This document shows positions 9,361-18,030 of a stretch of 64,000 nucleotides of DNA, one piece after another. A model generated the notes under the pieces. That model was not told the DNA's origin. It did no database searches and saw nothing but the letters and a program-made list of their open reading frames with translations. The position numbers were made by a program, and so were the translations under genes. The stretch is from NCBI GenBank assembly GCA_031555935.1, contig JAVBTX010000011.1, positions 1 to 64,000 of the forward strand. The letters are read 5' to 3'. The stretch's first letter is position 1. Each line of letters opens with the position of its first letter. Origin of the DNA: Roseburia_C sp031555935. Its GTDB lineage: Bacteria > Bacillota > Clostridia > Lachnospirales > Lachnospiraceae.

Positions 9361-9375
9361 TGTGCGTGTATATAT

Positions 9376-9405
9376 TTGACAATCCGGTGATGCCTATGGT
9401 ATGTT
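9376..9405 (+). promoter_or_regulatory. Promoter of the LacI-type regulator gene
   Basis: Perfect -35 TTGACA (9376-9381) followed at 17-18 bp by a weaker -10 (TATGTT, 9400-9405). It points at the regulator gene starting at 9439. Confidence 0.6.
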
Positions 9406-9438
9406 GATTATATCAAATAGAAAAAATGGGATAACAAT

Positions 9439-10452
9439 ATGGCTACTATCAAAGAAATTGCTGAGCTCTCCGGGGTATCGCGGGGAACAGTGGACCGCGT
9501 CTTGAATCACCGTGGATTTGTCAATGCGGAAACCGAAAAAAAGGTATTGGAGATTGCGAGACTATTAAACTATCAGCCGAATAAAGCTGGTATGGCACTT
9601 GCTGCCCAAAAGAAAAAAATTAAAATCGGGGTGCTGTTATTTGGTGCTGATAATCCTTTTTTTGATGAGGTGTTAAAGGGGCTGCATCAGAAAGCAGAAG
9701 AGTTGTCTATTTACGGTTGTACAATTTTGGAAAGACGGATTCCCTTTGATTCAGATAGGCAACTAGAGGAAATGAAGTCCTTTGCAGCTGACGGAATCCA
9801 CGGTTTGATTATTTCCCCATATAATGACATCCGGATTCAACAGAAAATTGATGCTCTTTGGGAAGCGGGAATACCCTGCATCACCATCAATACCGATATG
9901 CCGGATTCCAATCGAATTGCATATGTCGGCAGCAATTATTTCAAATGTGGACAGACAGCCGCAGGACTTTTAAATCTGCTGACGAACGGAGATGCTAAAG
10001 TCGGTATTGTCACCGGCTCTCACAATATTCTCTGCCATGAGGAGCGTATTCATGGGTTTAAAGAGTGGCTTTTCGAAAATAAATCTGGAATTAAAATAGA
10101 AGAAATTGTGGAAAATAATGATGACGATTATCGCTGTTATGAGGTCGTAGACCATTTATTAAACAGTCATCCCGAGCTGACCGCACTTTATTTTACCGCA
10201 GCCGGAGTCTATGGCGGCTGCCGGGCTGTTTTGAATGCGCAAGCGGATTTGAAAATCATTACTTTTGATGCCGTACCAACTACACTTGAAATGCTGGAGA
10301 AGAATGTAATTACAGCGACTATTTGTCAGCAGCCAAGAGAGCAAGGGGCAGAATCTCTAGCCTTGCTGATTGACTATCTTTTGACTGGTGAGCAGCCAAA
10401 GCAGGAGCTTTATTATATGGACTTGAGTATTAAAATCAAAGAGAATATTTGA
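9439..10452 (+). CDS. LacI/GalR-family transcriptional regulator
   Basis: DNA-binding repressor or dual regulator that senses a sugar. Residues 1-55 form the LacI helix-turn-helix and hinge (MATIKEIAELSGVSRGTVDRVLNHRG); residues 60-330 form a periplasmic-binding-protein-like effector domain of the ribose/allose type (KIGVLLFGADNPFFDEVLKG; ITINTDMPDSNRIAYVGSNYFKCGQ). 337 residues is standard. It is divergent from the FGGY kinase-isomerase operon and the shared 240-bp region holds two matching palindromic operators, so control of that operon by a sugar that dissociates the protein is the natural reading. A hairpin terminator follows. The Shine-Dalgarno sequence is weak (GGGAT), which fits low expression. 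Confidence 0.92.
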   Translation: MATIKEIAELSGVSRGTVDRVLNHRGFVNAETEKKVLEIARLLNYQPNKAGMALAAQKKKIKIGVLLFGADNPFFDEVLKGLHQKAEELSIYGCTILERRIPFDSDRQLEEMKSFAADGIHGLIISPYNDIRIQQKIDALWEAGIPCITINTDMPDSNRIAYVGSNYFKCGQTAAGLLNLLTNGDAKVGIVTGSHNILCHEERIHGFKEWLFENKSGIKIEEIVENNDDDYRCYEVVDHLLNSHPELTALYFTAAGVYGGCRAVLNAQADLKIITFDAVPTTLEMLEKNVITATICQQPREQGAESLALLIDYLLTGEQPKQELYYMDLSIKIKENI

Positions 10453-10527
10453 AGGTGGGAATCGTCGATGTATAGTCTTGATTCTGCCAGGCGGACTGGG
10501 GAAGGATAGAATGATACTATGAATTGG

Positions 10528-10574
10528 AAAAGATAGAGCTGGTTTTTGCATCAGCCCTATCTTTTCTGTTTTTT
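10528..10574 (+). terminator. Rho-independent terminator after the LacI-type gene
   Basis: Stem AAAAGATAG / CTATCTTTT with an inner CTG/CAG pairing, followed by CTGTTTTTT. Confidence 0.75.
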
Positions 10575-10588
10575 AAATATGGAGTATT

Positions 10589-12154
10589 CTACTCGTTTTG
10601 TTTAAGCAGTTTCGTCATTTGCTCAACCATATCACTAATTACGCTTGCTTGTGCTGCGACCTTTGTAGTATCTTTTGCGTTACTTTCTGCCATATCATTG
10701 ATAGAATTGAACTGTTCGTTGTCATTTCTGATACTCTCAGCAATATCCTGATTGATAGATACGGTCTTTTTAATAACATCAGATTGCTTACTATGAGCAT
10801 CGCCCATTGTGTCAATGGCATCAACAGAGACTTTAAGAAGTTCTGTCATATCCTGCATACACTGAAATACATTTGTAAAATATTCATTCTGAGTGTTTAG
10901 CTTGGTAGAGTTTTCCTCAACCTGGGTGGTAATACCTCTTACATTTTGCTGGACTCTTTCAATCACAGACTGTACCACTTTTAATGATTCCTGGGTACTG
11001 TTGGCTAGATTTCCAACTTCGGTTGCGACAACTGCAAATCCTTTACCGGCTTCTCCTGCTCTGGCAGCTTCAATCGAAGCATTCAAGGCTAATAAATTAG
11101 TAGAGGAAGAAATATCGCTGATGAGGTTTAACGTAACACCGATTTCCTGCACTGCTTCTGACAGTTTTTGAGTTATGTCGGTTGTGGTTCTCATGGATTC
11201 TGATACTTCGCCGTTAATTGTATGTAAGTCATTTAAGAGTTTTTCATTTTCCATTGATTTATCAAGCAAATCCTTGGAAGTCGTCTCTACTTTTTCAACA
11301 TTATCTGCAACAACACGTTCCCATTGACTTAATTCACTCAGATTCGCCATACTTTCATCTGTTTTTGAACTAAGCAGATTGCTGCTTTCGACTAATTGTT
11401 CACTGGTAGCGGCCAATTCTTCCGCATTCGCGCTTTCATTTTCGGAAACATGAGAGAGTGTGATACCAGCAACAGATAAGCTTCCCGATAATGTTTGAAC
11501 GGCTGAAAGCACTTTGTTTACCTGTTCAGTATTTCTCTCCATTTCATCCTTTTTCGCATTTACTAAAAATCGGTTAATCAGATAGGTTAATAATACGATT
11601 GTGACTAATGATAAAGCGACACAGACAATTCTATCCAGCATATTTACTTCGAAATGTTTAGCTTTTGCTGGTAAATGAACTTCACCATATAAAAACCATG
11701 ACGCTACAATAGAGCCACCTATTTCAAGCGAAGTAATCGCCACCATTTTAGGGTCTAAGAAGAATGCCGTTAATATTACAAAGAAAAAGGCAAATCCCCA
11801 AAAGTCTGTTGCTGGTATCATGTATACAATAAAATTAAACTGTATTAACATGACTAATATAAGAAAAGTCTTTCCTGCTTTTAATTTGTTTTGCAGAACA
11901 AGTCCGTTCTCGATACCTGTTTTGATGAAGAAGATTGCAATCCCCAGATAAAGCAGGCAAGTAACATCAAAAATAATCAAGGCAATCCAGCTTACCGATG
12001 GAAGCCAACCCATAATTTTAGAGAAGGTATATGCAAGTCCGGCACATTCACATGCTCCCGGTACAAGCAGAAGCACAAGGATATAGACTTTGTTGATATA
12101 TTCATCCAATGCTGATAGATGTTTTGTATTTGGTTTGTTTTCTAGTGTTTTCAA
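10589..12154 (-). CDS. Methyl-accepting chemotaxis protein with six-helix membrane sensor
   Basis: Chemoreceptor that would signal through CheA/CheW. Instead of a periplasmic sensor between two helices, residues about 18-202 contain six hydrophobic segments (starting YILVLLLVPGACE, WIALIIFDVTCLL, FLILVMLIQFNF, FAFFFVILTAFF, VAITSLEIGGSI and VCVALSLVTIVL), so the ligand or stimulus is probably sensed in the membrane. The C-terminal half is a long coiled coil with the signalling tip LLALNASIEAARAGEAGKGFAVVA. The start is TTG, 9 bp after a GAGAGG site, 18 bp downstream of the KASIII-like gene, so the two are cotranscribed. No che or flagellar genes are in the window. Why it is linked to a ketoacyl-synthase-like enzyme is unexplained. 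Confidence 0.9.
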   Translation of the reverse strand: MKTLENKPNTKHLSALDEYINKVYILVLLLVPGACECAGLAYTFSKIMGWLPSVSWIALIIFDVTCLLYLGIAIFFIKTGIENGLVLQNKLKAGKTFLILVMLIQFNFIVYMIPATDFWGFAFFFVILTAFFLDPKMVAITSLEIGGSIVASWFLYGEVHLPAKAKHFEVNMLDRIVCVALSLVTIVLLTYLINRFLVNAKKDEMERNTEQVNKVLSAVQTLSGSLSVAGITLSHVSENESANAEELAATSEQLVESSNLLSSKTDESMANLSELSQWERVVADNVEKVETTSKDLLDKSMENEKLLNDLHTINGEVSESMRTTTDITQKLSEAVQEIGVTLNLISDISSSTNLLALNASIEAARAGEAGKGFAVVATEVGNLANSTQESLKVVQSVIERVQQNVRGITTQVEENSTKLNTQNEYFTNVFQCMQDMTELLKVSVDAIDTMGDAHSKQSDVIKKTVSINQDIAESIRNDNEQFNSINDMAESNAKDTTKVAAQASVISDMVEQMTKLLKQNE

Positions 12155-12172
12155 AATTGCTAGCCTCTCTTT

Positions 12173-13174
12173 CTAAAATTCATATAGCTGTGCAATGATA
12201 GAATATCCTGCACCGACTGTACAAATAATCATTTTTGTTCCTTTTTTTGAATAGATATTCCAAAGTCGATTCAGACATAATATCGGGCAAGTATTTCCGG
12301 TGTAACCATACTCTCGTCCGACAAAATAATACTTGTTATCTTCCTCTGAAATACCGAGCAGTCGCAATGTTTCCAGATTAAAGTTATCACTAAGCTGCGA
12401 AAAAATATAGTAATCAATATCCCTCGCTGATAAAGAATTTCGTTCCAATATATGAGTAATCGCCTTTTCCCATTGACCTGGAATGAAATCCATCGGAAAC
12501 GGCTTCCATTCAAGTCTCTTCTCATTTGGCATAACTGCTTGTAAGGGAACTTTTGACATACCACACTTTGGGTATTTTATGTAATCATGATAACTTGCAT
12601 CAACAAAAGCAACTGAATCAATAAAACCTTTTTTTGATTCGTTTTCTTCCATGTGTAGAGCAACACAAGCTGACGCATCAGCAAAGGTTGCATAAACAAC
12701 GGTATCTGACCATAATGCAATTGGTGTGATGCAAAAACAACCGACCACCAACGCTTTTTTAATGTCTGATGCCAGCATATATTTATATACCACATCAAGT
12801 CCTTGAATCATGCCAGTGCAATTGCTATTCAAATCGAACGCAACTCTGACATTCTTTAACTTCTCCCCATATAGTCCCGTAATTCTTAATGCATTTGAAG
12901 GAAATAGATATTCTGGCGTATCGGTGCAGACAATCAGCATTTCATAATCTTCAAGCTGTAAGTGATTTTTAGAAACACAATCTTCGATGGCGTTTATACA
13001 CATACTAATTGCAGTTTCATCTTCCGATATAAAATATCGTTTGCGCCTTCCTAAATGGCTCATAAGATTATGCGCATTCAGACCACGTTTTTCAAAATGT
13101 TCGTCTAACTGCTCATTGTAAACTTTGTTAGTAGGAATATATACACCGGTTCCTTGAATCATAATATTCTTCAT
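12173..13174 (-). CDS. 3-oxoacyl-ACP synthase III (KASIII/FabH)-like protein
   Basis: Thiolase-fold condensing-enzyme homologue, 333 residues from the ATG at 13174; that start follows GGGAGG and gives a family-like N-terminus (MKNIMIQGTGVYIP), whereas the longer frame to 13216 does not. The active-site cysteine is present (LNSNCTGMIQGLD) and the conserved Asn is in GNTCPIL, but the position of the catalytic histidine (HQAN in FabH) reads SQLS within IFSQLSDNFN. It is therefore probably not a standard housekeeping FabH and may catalyse acyl transfer, or condensation on a different substrate. It heads a two-gene unit with the chemoreceptor, read from a near-perfect promoter at 13366-13394 and a leader of about 185 bases. 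No other fatty-acid genes are nearby. Confidence 0.8.
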   Translation of the reverse strand: MKNIMIQGTGVYIPTNKVYNEQLDEHFEKRGLNAHNLMSHLGRRKRYFISEDETAISMCINAIEDCVSKNHLQLEDYEMLIVCTDTPEYLFPSNALRITGLYGEKLKNVRVAFDLNSNCTGMIQGLDVVYKYMLASDIKKALVVGCFCITPIALWSDTVVYATFADASACVALHMEENESKKGFIDSVAFVDASYHDYIKYPKCGMSKVPLQAVMPNEKRLEWKPFPMDFIPGQWEKAITHILERNSLSARDIDYYIFSQLSDNFNLETLRLLGISEEDNKYYFVGREYGYTGNTCPILCLNRLWNIYSKKGTKMIICTVGAGYSIIAQLYEF

Positions 13175-13365
13175 AAGTATTTCCTCCCATTCTCCAATAA
13201 CCCTACATTTAAGCAACGCCTTATCTGAAATATCCGTAAGTACATTATATTACTTGCTCAATTGTATCTCCTCCCCCCTAATATTAAAAATGCCCTATGC
13301 TAAAAATAAAATAGGATAAAAAGCATCTGTTCTTTCTGTGCATTTTCACAAATTTCACTGATGCC

Positions 13366-13394
13366 ATTATATCATTTTTGTGCAATTCTGTCAA
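13366..13394 (-). promoter_or_regulatory. Consensus sigma-A promoter of the KASIII-chemoreceptor unit
   Basis: On the minus strand TTGACA (13394-13389), 17-bp spacer, TATAAT (13371-13366): a perfect consensus promoter. The 13175-13365 stretch between it and the start codon is an AT-rich leader with a GGGGGGAGGAG run near 13267-13277; no known riboswitch is recognised in it. The remaining bases to 13470 hold nothing else recognisable. Confidence 0.8.
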
Positions 13395-13470
13395 TTTCAT
13401 TTCCAATTTTTGCCATATATTATACACTATGCTTTACACTAAACATGGAAATTAATAATATTATCAGAAA

Positions 13471-14037
13471 TCAAGCTGGATACAGCATTTTATCAAAACG
13501 AGTATCAGTATTTAAGATAATATTAGCCAGTTTATCCTTGGGATAGGAATAGTTGCTTTCAGCCCATCGGCAAACGATTGCAAGGCAGCCTTGGATATGA
13601 TATCTAACTAAAAATTGTATTTCTTCTGTAGCAGTGCTAAGATTTGTTTCGTATTTCCATATCTCAAGGTATTGATTCTCAAGAAAAATTCTGATACGGT
13701 CATAAAAGGTACGATTTCCGTTTGTAGAAAGAAACATACGGCAGATTTTAGCATTGTTGTATACATAATCAATAATTACGTTAAATACATTATCGTATGT
13801 GTGCAAGGGATCACCGACAATGATTTTATTTAACTCCTCAAAGATGGAATCTTCAATTTGTTCATATAAATCATAGATGTCTTTGTAATGGCTGTAAAAA
13901 GTAGCTCTATGAATATCCACCTTATCTGTTAGTTCACGAACGGTGACATTACGGATGTCAGTTTCTAACAGCAACTCTGCGAGTCCTTCTTGGAGGGCTC
14001 TTTTGGTTTTTCTGACTCGTCTGTCATCTGTTTTCAT
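13471..14037 (-). CDS. TetR/AcrR-family transcriptional regulator
   Basis: Small DNA-binding repressor of 188 residues. The N-terminal helix-turn-helix is clear (ELLLETDIRNVTVRELTDKVDIHRATFYSHYKDIYDL), followed by an all-helical ligand-binding half of the type with a TetR_C-like domain (FNVIIDYVYNNAKICRMFLSTNGN). GGAGG precedes the ATG. It is divergent from the cation-efflux gene at 14201, with a 22-bp palindrome in between, so it probably represses itself and that gene. It also lies upstream of, and in the same direction as, the KASIII-chemoreceptor unit, which however has its own promoter. Confidence 0.9.
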   Translation of the reverse strand: MKTDDRRVRKTKRALQEGLAELLLETDIRNVTVRELTDKVDIHRATFYSHYKDIYDLYEQIEDSIFEELNKIIVGDPLHTYDNVFNVIIDYVYNNAKICRMFLSTNGNRTFYDRIRIFLENQYLEIWKYETNLSTATEEIQFLVRYHIQGCLAIVCRWAESNYSYPKDKLANIILNTDTRFDKMLYPA

Positions 14038-14072
14038 AAAATGTTACCTCCTAATCCGACACAGTAGACTCA

Positions 14073-14094
14073 AAATGTCGTGTACTAGACATTT
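14073..14094. promoter_or_regulatory. Palindromic operator between TetR and efflux genes
   Basis: AAATGTC (14073-14079) and GACATTT (14088-14094) form an inverted repeat around a central GTAC. Size, symmetry and position in the divergent region fit a TetR-family operator. Confidence 0.6.
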
Positions 14095-14200
14095 CGGCGT
14101 ACAAATGAATATTGATATATGACTATAAGTCGATTATGCTACGCTTTGTAAGATAAGTCAACTGGAGTCGTTTTTCTGCTCGGTGGAAATGGAGGTATCT

Positions 14201-15103
14201 ATGATACAAAAAGAAATTGAAAAGAATTCGTTAATCGTAAGCTCAATCGTCAATCTAATGATGGCGGGAGCAGGAATTTGGGTATTTGTCGCGACTGGCA
14301 TTCAAGCACTGTTTCTAGATGGTGTGTTTTCTTTGATTGGATTTGCATCTGCAATATTTGCGTGTATTATTTCAAAAAAGAGCAAAAAAAAGACGAAAGT
14401 ATATCCAGATGGACTTTATTTTTTGGAACCCCTATATGCAATTTTAAAATCAATACTTACATTGACACTACTAGTTATTTCCGTAATATCGACTGCAATG
14501 GTGGCCTATGATTACTTTTATCATGGCAGCGGAGAAGCAATGAACATTGGTCCCGTACTTCCTTATACTGTGTGCATGGTTATCTTGTGTTTTGGTTTGA
14601 GTTTTTTTAATCGGCGGCAGAACAAAAGAATCAATAACATAAGTACTATCTTAACCGCAGAATCCAAATCCAATTTTATTGATGGTATTTTATCTTTGGG
14701 AGTAGGTATAGCAATTATATTGTTAAAATTTATAGATATTAACGGTGCATTCGGATTTTTACATTATACAGGAGATTTTTTTGTTACAACTATTCTAGTC
14801 ATTATTTCCTTAAAAGCTCCGATTGTAGTTCTCATTCACTCTTTTATTGAGCTGTCAAATGGGGCTACAAGTGATAAAGAGGTTGAAAATAATATCAATA
14901 TTGTAGTCAATAAGCATTTGAGTAGTATTACAAAAATTAAGCAATGCGATATTTTTAAGGTGGGAATGCACATTAAGGTTCGTATTATATTGCCGGATAA
15001 AATCAATCAAGATATAGTTTGGCAACTTGAATCAGCAAGAGAAAAAATACTTGGCGAATTAAAAATAAAATATAGCAGCCTTGAATTGAGTTTCAATTTT
15101 TAA
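14201..15103 (+). CDS. Cation diffusion facilitator-family transporter
   Basis: Predicted inner-membrane cation exporter of 300 residues with about six transmembrane helices and a short cytoplasmic C-terminal domain (about 230-300) of the ferredoxin-like dimerisation type. The TM2 metal-site stretch reads LDGVFSLIG and the TM5 stretch ESKSNFIDGILSLG, so only part of the usual Asp/His set of Zn-transporting members is kept; the ion may differ or the protein may be a divergent branch. The ATG at 14201 is chosen because GGAGG lies five bases before it; an upstream GTG at 14183 would overlap that site. Control by the divergent TetR-type regulator is likely. It ends 12 bp from the convergent response regulator gene. 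Confidence 0.8.
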   Translation: MIQKEIEKNSLIVSSIVNLMMAGAGIWVFVATGIQALFLDGVFSLIGFASAIFACIISKKSKKKTKVYPDGLYFLEPLYAILKSILTLTLLVISVISTAMVAYDYFYHGSGEAMNIGPVLPYTVCMVILCFGLSFFNRRQNKRINNISTILTAESKSNFIDGILSLGVGIAIILLKFIDINGAFGFLHYTGDFFVTTILVIISLKAPIVVLIHSFIELSNGATSDKEVENNINIVVNKHLSSITKIKQCDIFKVGMHIKVRIILPDKINQDIVWQLESAREKILGELKIKYSSLELSFNF

Positions 15104-15115
15104 AGGGGTTCATAT

Positions 15116-15787
15116 TTAATTTGAAATTTCTGCTTTATATCCTAGACCACGAATGGTAACAATTTGAAATTCCGCCCAAATATCAAATTTAGCACGCAGA
15201 CGACTGATATGCGTCTTAATCGTGCTGTCGTCACTGTCGGTATCAAACCCCCATATTTCTTCTAAGAGCTGCTCTTTCGTAAAAATAACACTGGGATAAG
15301 ATAACAGTTTAAATAACAGCTCAAACTCTTTCTTGGGAAGCTCCATGACATCGTCTTTTCTTGCAACGGTATAATTATCCGCATTGATTATCACATCACC
15401 GATTTGAATACGGCGTTCGGAACTGATTTTGGAACGTCGTAGCAGAGCTTGAATACGCCATAATAATTCCTCGTAATCGACCGGTTTAATCAGATAGTCA
15501 TCAGTTCCGGTCGAAAACCCCTTCTTCTTATCTTCAAAGGTCTGCTTTGCGGTCAGCATAATGACTGGAACATCCTGACGATATTCGCGTAGCAGCCGCA
15601 CTAATTCATAGCCATCCATATTGGGCATCATGATATCGGCAACAATTAAATCAATGTGCTGTTTATAAAAAATATCAAGAGCTTCCTGACCATCCGTTGC
15701 CGTCACTACGGTGTAATGTGGTTTTAAACGTGCACATGTTAACAGTCTTGTGTTTTTATCATCCTCAACAACTAAAATTGTAGCCAT
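15116..15787 (-). CDS. OmpR/PhoB-family response regulator
   Basis: Cytoplasmic DNA-binding response regulator, 223 residues. Receiver domain at about 1-115 with the acidic pair in VVEDDKN, phospho-acceptor Asp in DLIVADIMMPNMDGYE and Lys in DDYLIKPVDYEE; winged-helix effector domain at about 128-222 (FELLFKLLSYPSVIFTKEQLLEEIWG, then ISRLRAKF). It starts 3 bp after the stop of the sensor kinase gene, so both come from one transcript. A pair of TTTACC direct repeats at 11-bp spacing upstream of the divergent dehydrogenase gene (16923-16939) is a plausible binding site. Confidence 0.95.
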   Translation of the reverse strand: MATILVVEDDKNTRLLTCARLKPHYTVVTATDGQEALDIFYKQHIDLIVADIMMPNMDGYELVRLLREYRQDVPVIMLTAKQTFEDKKKGFSTGTDDYLIKPVDYEELLWRIQALLRRSKISSERRIQIGDVIINADNYTVARKDDVMELPKKEFELLFKLLSYPSVIFTKEQLLEEIWGFDTDSDDSTIKTHISRLRAKFDIWAEFQIVTIRGLGYKAEISN

Positions 15788-15790
15788 ATG

Positions 15791-16858
15791 TTAATCTCCT
15801 TTGATTACAGAATTACTTGCCGTTACTGGCAAAAGTACCGTGAAGGTACTGCCAGAATTCGGAGTGCTTATTACTTCAATACGTCCATTACATAATTCAA
15901 TAATCCGATATGTAATGGAAAGTCCAAGCCCAAGCCCTTTGGTAGCATGAGAGCTGTCGGTCTGATAATACTTATTAAAAATATGGTTGATTTGTTCGTC
16001 GGTCATACCTTTCCCAGAATCGGTAATGGCAACACGGATTATTTCATCATCAGCCGTCATTGAGACCATGATAGTGCCATTTTCAGGAGTAAATTTAATG
16101 GCGTTATTTAGGAGATTAATCCATACATGAGCCATCAAATCAGCATTGCCGAAGTAAGTGACAGGGGGCAAATCAGCAGTTAGATTAATATTTTTAACTG
16201 ACCATTCATTTGAAAGTAAAATAATACTCTGCTTAATTTGTTTGGTCAGCGAAAAGCTTTCTACATCTAAAATGGAACTTTGATTGTCCAGTCTTGACAT
16301 CAACATTGTGTCTTCGGCGAGGGTTGATAAGCGGTCAGACTCATCCGCAATAATCTGTAGATACTCCCGTCGTTCAGCTTCTGAGACCTCCGTATCTAAT
16401 AATAGCTTTGCAAAACCGTTAATTGAAGAAATCGGGGTCTTAAATTCATGTGAAAAATCATTGATAAAATCATTTCGCAAAGTCTGGACACTGCGTAGCT
16501 CTTCGGACATTCGATTAAAATTCTTCTTGGCATCAATAAGCGGGCCGGATGGTTTGGTATCAAGAGTAATATTAAAATCACCCTTGGCAACATCGCTTAG
16601 ACCATCCAGTAAGTATGACATATCTTTATATAAGGCTTTTCCAAAAAAGAAGGCAAATAATTCCATTAGCATTGCCATGGGAATTAAGATACCAAGACCA
16701 TTGAGCGGGTTGAAGCTTTCATTCTGATGGAACCAGACATTTACCACGTAATCTAGAAATTCATATGCCAGTACGGATAATACCGCTGGTACCAGTGCGA
16801 CAATAGCAAGATAATTGGAAAGATTATTCATTGCATCTTTATGTTTGTATTTTGCCAT
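15791..16858 (-). CDS. Sensor histidine kinase
   Basis: Membrane kinase partner of the response regulator, 355 residues. Two N-terminal transmembrane helices (about 15-38 and 50-72) enclose only a very short extracellular loop, so it probably senses the membrane or a partner rather than a soluble ligand. A HAMP linker follows (about 75-125), then HisKA with DFSHEFKTPISSI, and a HATPase domain with N box NLLNNAIKFTPENG, DSGKGM and GLGLGLSITYRI. The gene is first in a two-gene unit and divergent from the extended SDR gene at 16999. Small-loop kinases of this type in Firmicutes often respond to envelope stress or antimicrobial peptides; here that is only a family-based guess. Confidence 0.93.
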   Translation of the reverse strand: MAKYKHKDAMNNLSNYLAIVALVPAVLSVLAYEFLDYVVNVWFHQNESFNPLNGLGILIPMAMLMELFAFFFGKALYKDMSYLLDGLSDVAKGDFNITLDTKPSGPLIDAKKNFNRMSEELRSVQTLRNDFINDFSHEFKTPISSINGFAKLLLDTEVSEAERREYLQIIADESDRLSTLAEDTMLMSRLDNQSSILDVESFSLTKQIKQSIILLSNEWSVKNINLTADLPPVTYFGNADLMAHVWINLLNNAIKFTPENGTIMVSMTADDEIIRVAITDSGKGMTDEQINHIFNKYYQTDSSHATKGLGLGLSITYRIIELCNGRIEVISTPNSGSTFTVLLPVTASNSVIKGD

Positions 16859-16922
16859 ACGACACCTCCTTAGTTTGCAATATCATATCACACAAAAAAA
16901 TATTTTAAAACAATTTATATTG

Positions 16923-16939
16923 TTTACCAACAGTTTACC
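16923..16939 (+). promoter_or_regulatory. Direct repeats, possible response-regulator binding site
   Basis: TTTACC at 16923-16928 and again at 16934-16939, an 11-bp period as used by OmpR-family dimers. They lie in the 140-bp divergent region between the sensor kinase and the dehydrogenase gene, with a weak -10-like TAAGAT at 16949-16954. Confidence 0.45.
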
Positions 16940-16998
16940 TTTCTCCATTAAGATACCAATATCAAATAAAACAACAGCAAATAAAGGAGAAAAATAAT

Positions 16999-18018
16999 AT
17001 GAATAACAAATTATATTTAGTAACAGGTGCAGCAGGATTTTTAGGTTCAAATGTATGTCGTCAGCTTTTAGAGAGAGGCGATAAGGTTCGGGCATTTGTC
17101 CTGCCAGGAGATAAGACAGCGGCGTTTATTCCAAAGGGTGTGGAGATTTGTGAAGGAGATTTATGCGATGCCATATCCTTGGAACGATTCTTTGCCGTGG
17201 ATGAAGATATGGAAACAATCGTGATTCATTGTGCCAGCATGGTGACTGTAAATCCAGACTTTAGTCAGAAGTTAATTGATGTCAACGTTGGTGGAACGAA
17301 AAATATCATTGCCAACTGTCTGGCTCATAAGGAATGCCGGAAGTTGGTATATGTCAGCTCAACTGGTGCGATTCCAGAACAGCCAAATGGACGAAAAATA
17401 AGAGAAGTCTGTGAATTCGACCCAGATCAGGTCGTTGGCTGGTATAGCCGTTCTAAGGCAATGGCAACACAAGAAGTCTTAGATGCTGTGGAGAAACAAG
17501 GTTTGAATGCCTGTGTCGTGCACCCAAGTGGTATCTTAGGGCCGAATGATTTTGCCATCAGCGAAACAACCGGAACGATTATACAGATTATTAATGGTGA
17601 GATGCCAGCTGGCATTCAGGGTTCCTTCAATCTCTGTGATGTCAGAGATTTAGCTTATGGCTGCATTGCAGCAGCGGATAAGGGACAAAGGGGCGAGTGC
17701 TATATCTTAGGAAATGAAGAGGTAACGTTAAAGGAAATGTGTCAGATGATTACAAATGAATGTGGCTGCAAGCCGCTAAAATTCTTTTTACCATTAGGGT
17801 TGGCAAACAGTATTGCGAAGCTGCTGGAAAGACAGGCAAAACGCAGTGGCAAAAAACCATTAATGACGACATTTTCAGTTTATAATCTGGCACGGAATAA
17901 TACCTTTGATTATAGTAAGGCAAAAAAGGAACTAGGGTATCGGACGCGTTCTTATGAGGAAACGATTCACGACGAGATTGCCTGGTTAAAAGAAGAGGGT
18001 AAAATAAAAGTATCATAG
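16999..18018 (+). CDS. Extended SDR: NAD-dependent epimerase/dehydratase family protein
   Basis: Cytoplasmic oxidoreductase of the extended short-chain dehydrogenase family, 339 residues. The Rossmann motif GAAGFLGSNVC is near the N-terminus, followed by a DxxD-type acidic position in EGDLCDA, and the catalytic Ser/Tyr/Lys set is in VSSTGAIPE and WYSRSKAMA. The C-terminal half fits the dihydroflavonol-reductase or 3-beta-hydroxysteroid-dehydrogenase-like branch rather than a nucleotide-sugar epimerase. AAGGAG precedes the ATG. It is followed after 12 bp by a second, classical SDR, so the pair probably works in one pathway. Divergent from the two-component system, whose regulator may control it. 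Substrate unknown. Confidence 0.8.
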   Translation: MNNKLYLVTGAAGFLGSNVCRQLLERGDKVRAFVLPGDKTAAFIPKGVEICEGDLCDAISLERFFAVDEDMETIVIHCASMVTVNPDFSQKLIDVNVGGTKNIIANCLAHKECRKLVYVSSTGAIPEQPNGRKIREVCEFDPDQVVGWYSRSKAMATQEVLDAVEKQGLNACVVHPSGILGPNDFAISETTGTIIQIINGEMPAGIQGSFNLCDVRDLAYGCIAAADKGQRGECYILGNEEVTLKEMCQMITNECGCKPLKFFLPLGLANSIAKLLERQAKRSGKKPLMTTFSVYNLARNNTFDYSKAKKELGYRTRSYEETIHDEIAWLKEEGKIKVS

Positions 18019-18030
18019 TGAGGTGGAAGT

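Noticed and set aside
13175..13365. Riboswitch in the KASIII leader
   Set aside because: The leader is long enough, but I cannot fit it to any known riboswitch consensus, and no terminator hairpin with a T tract is seen.
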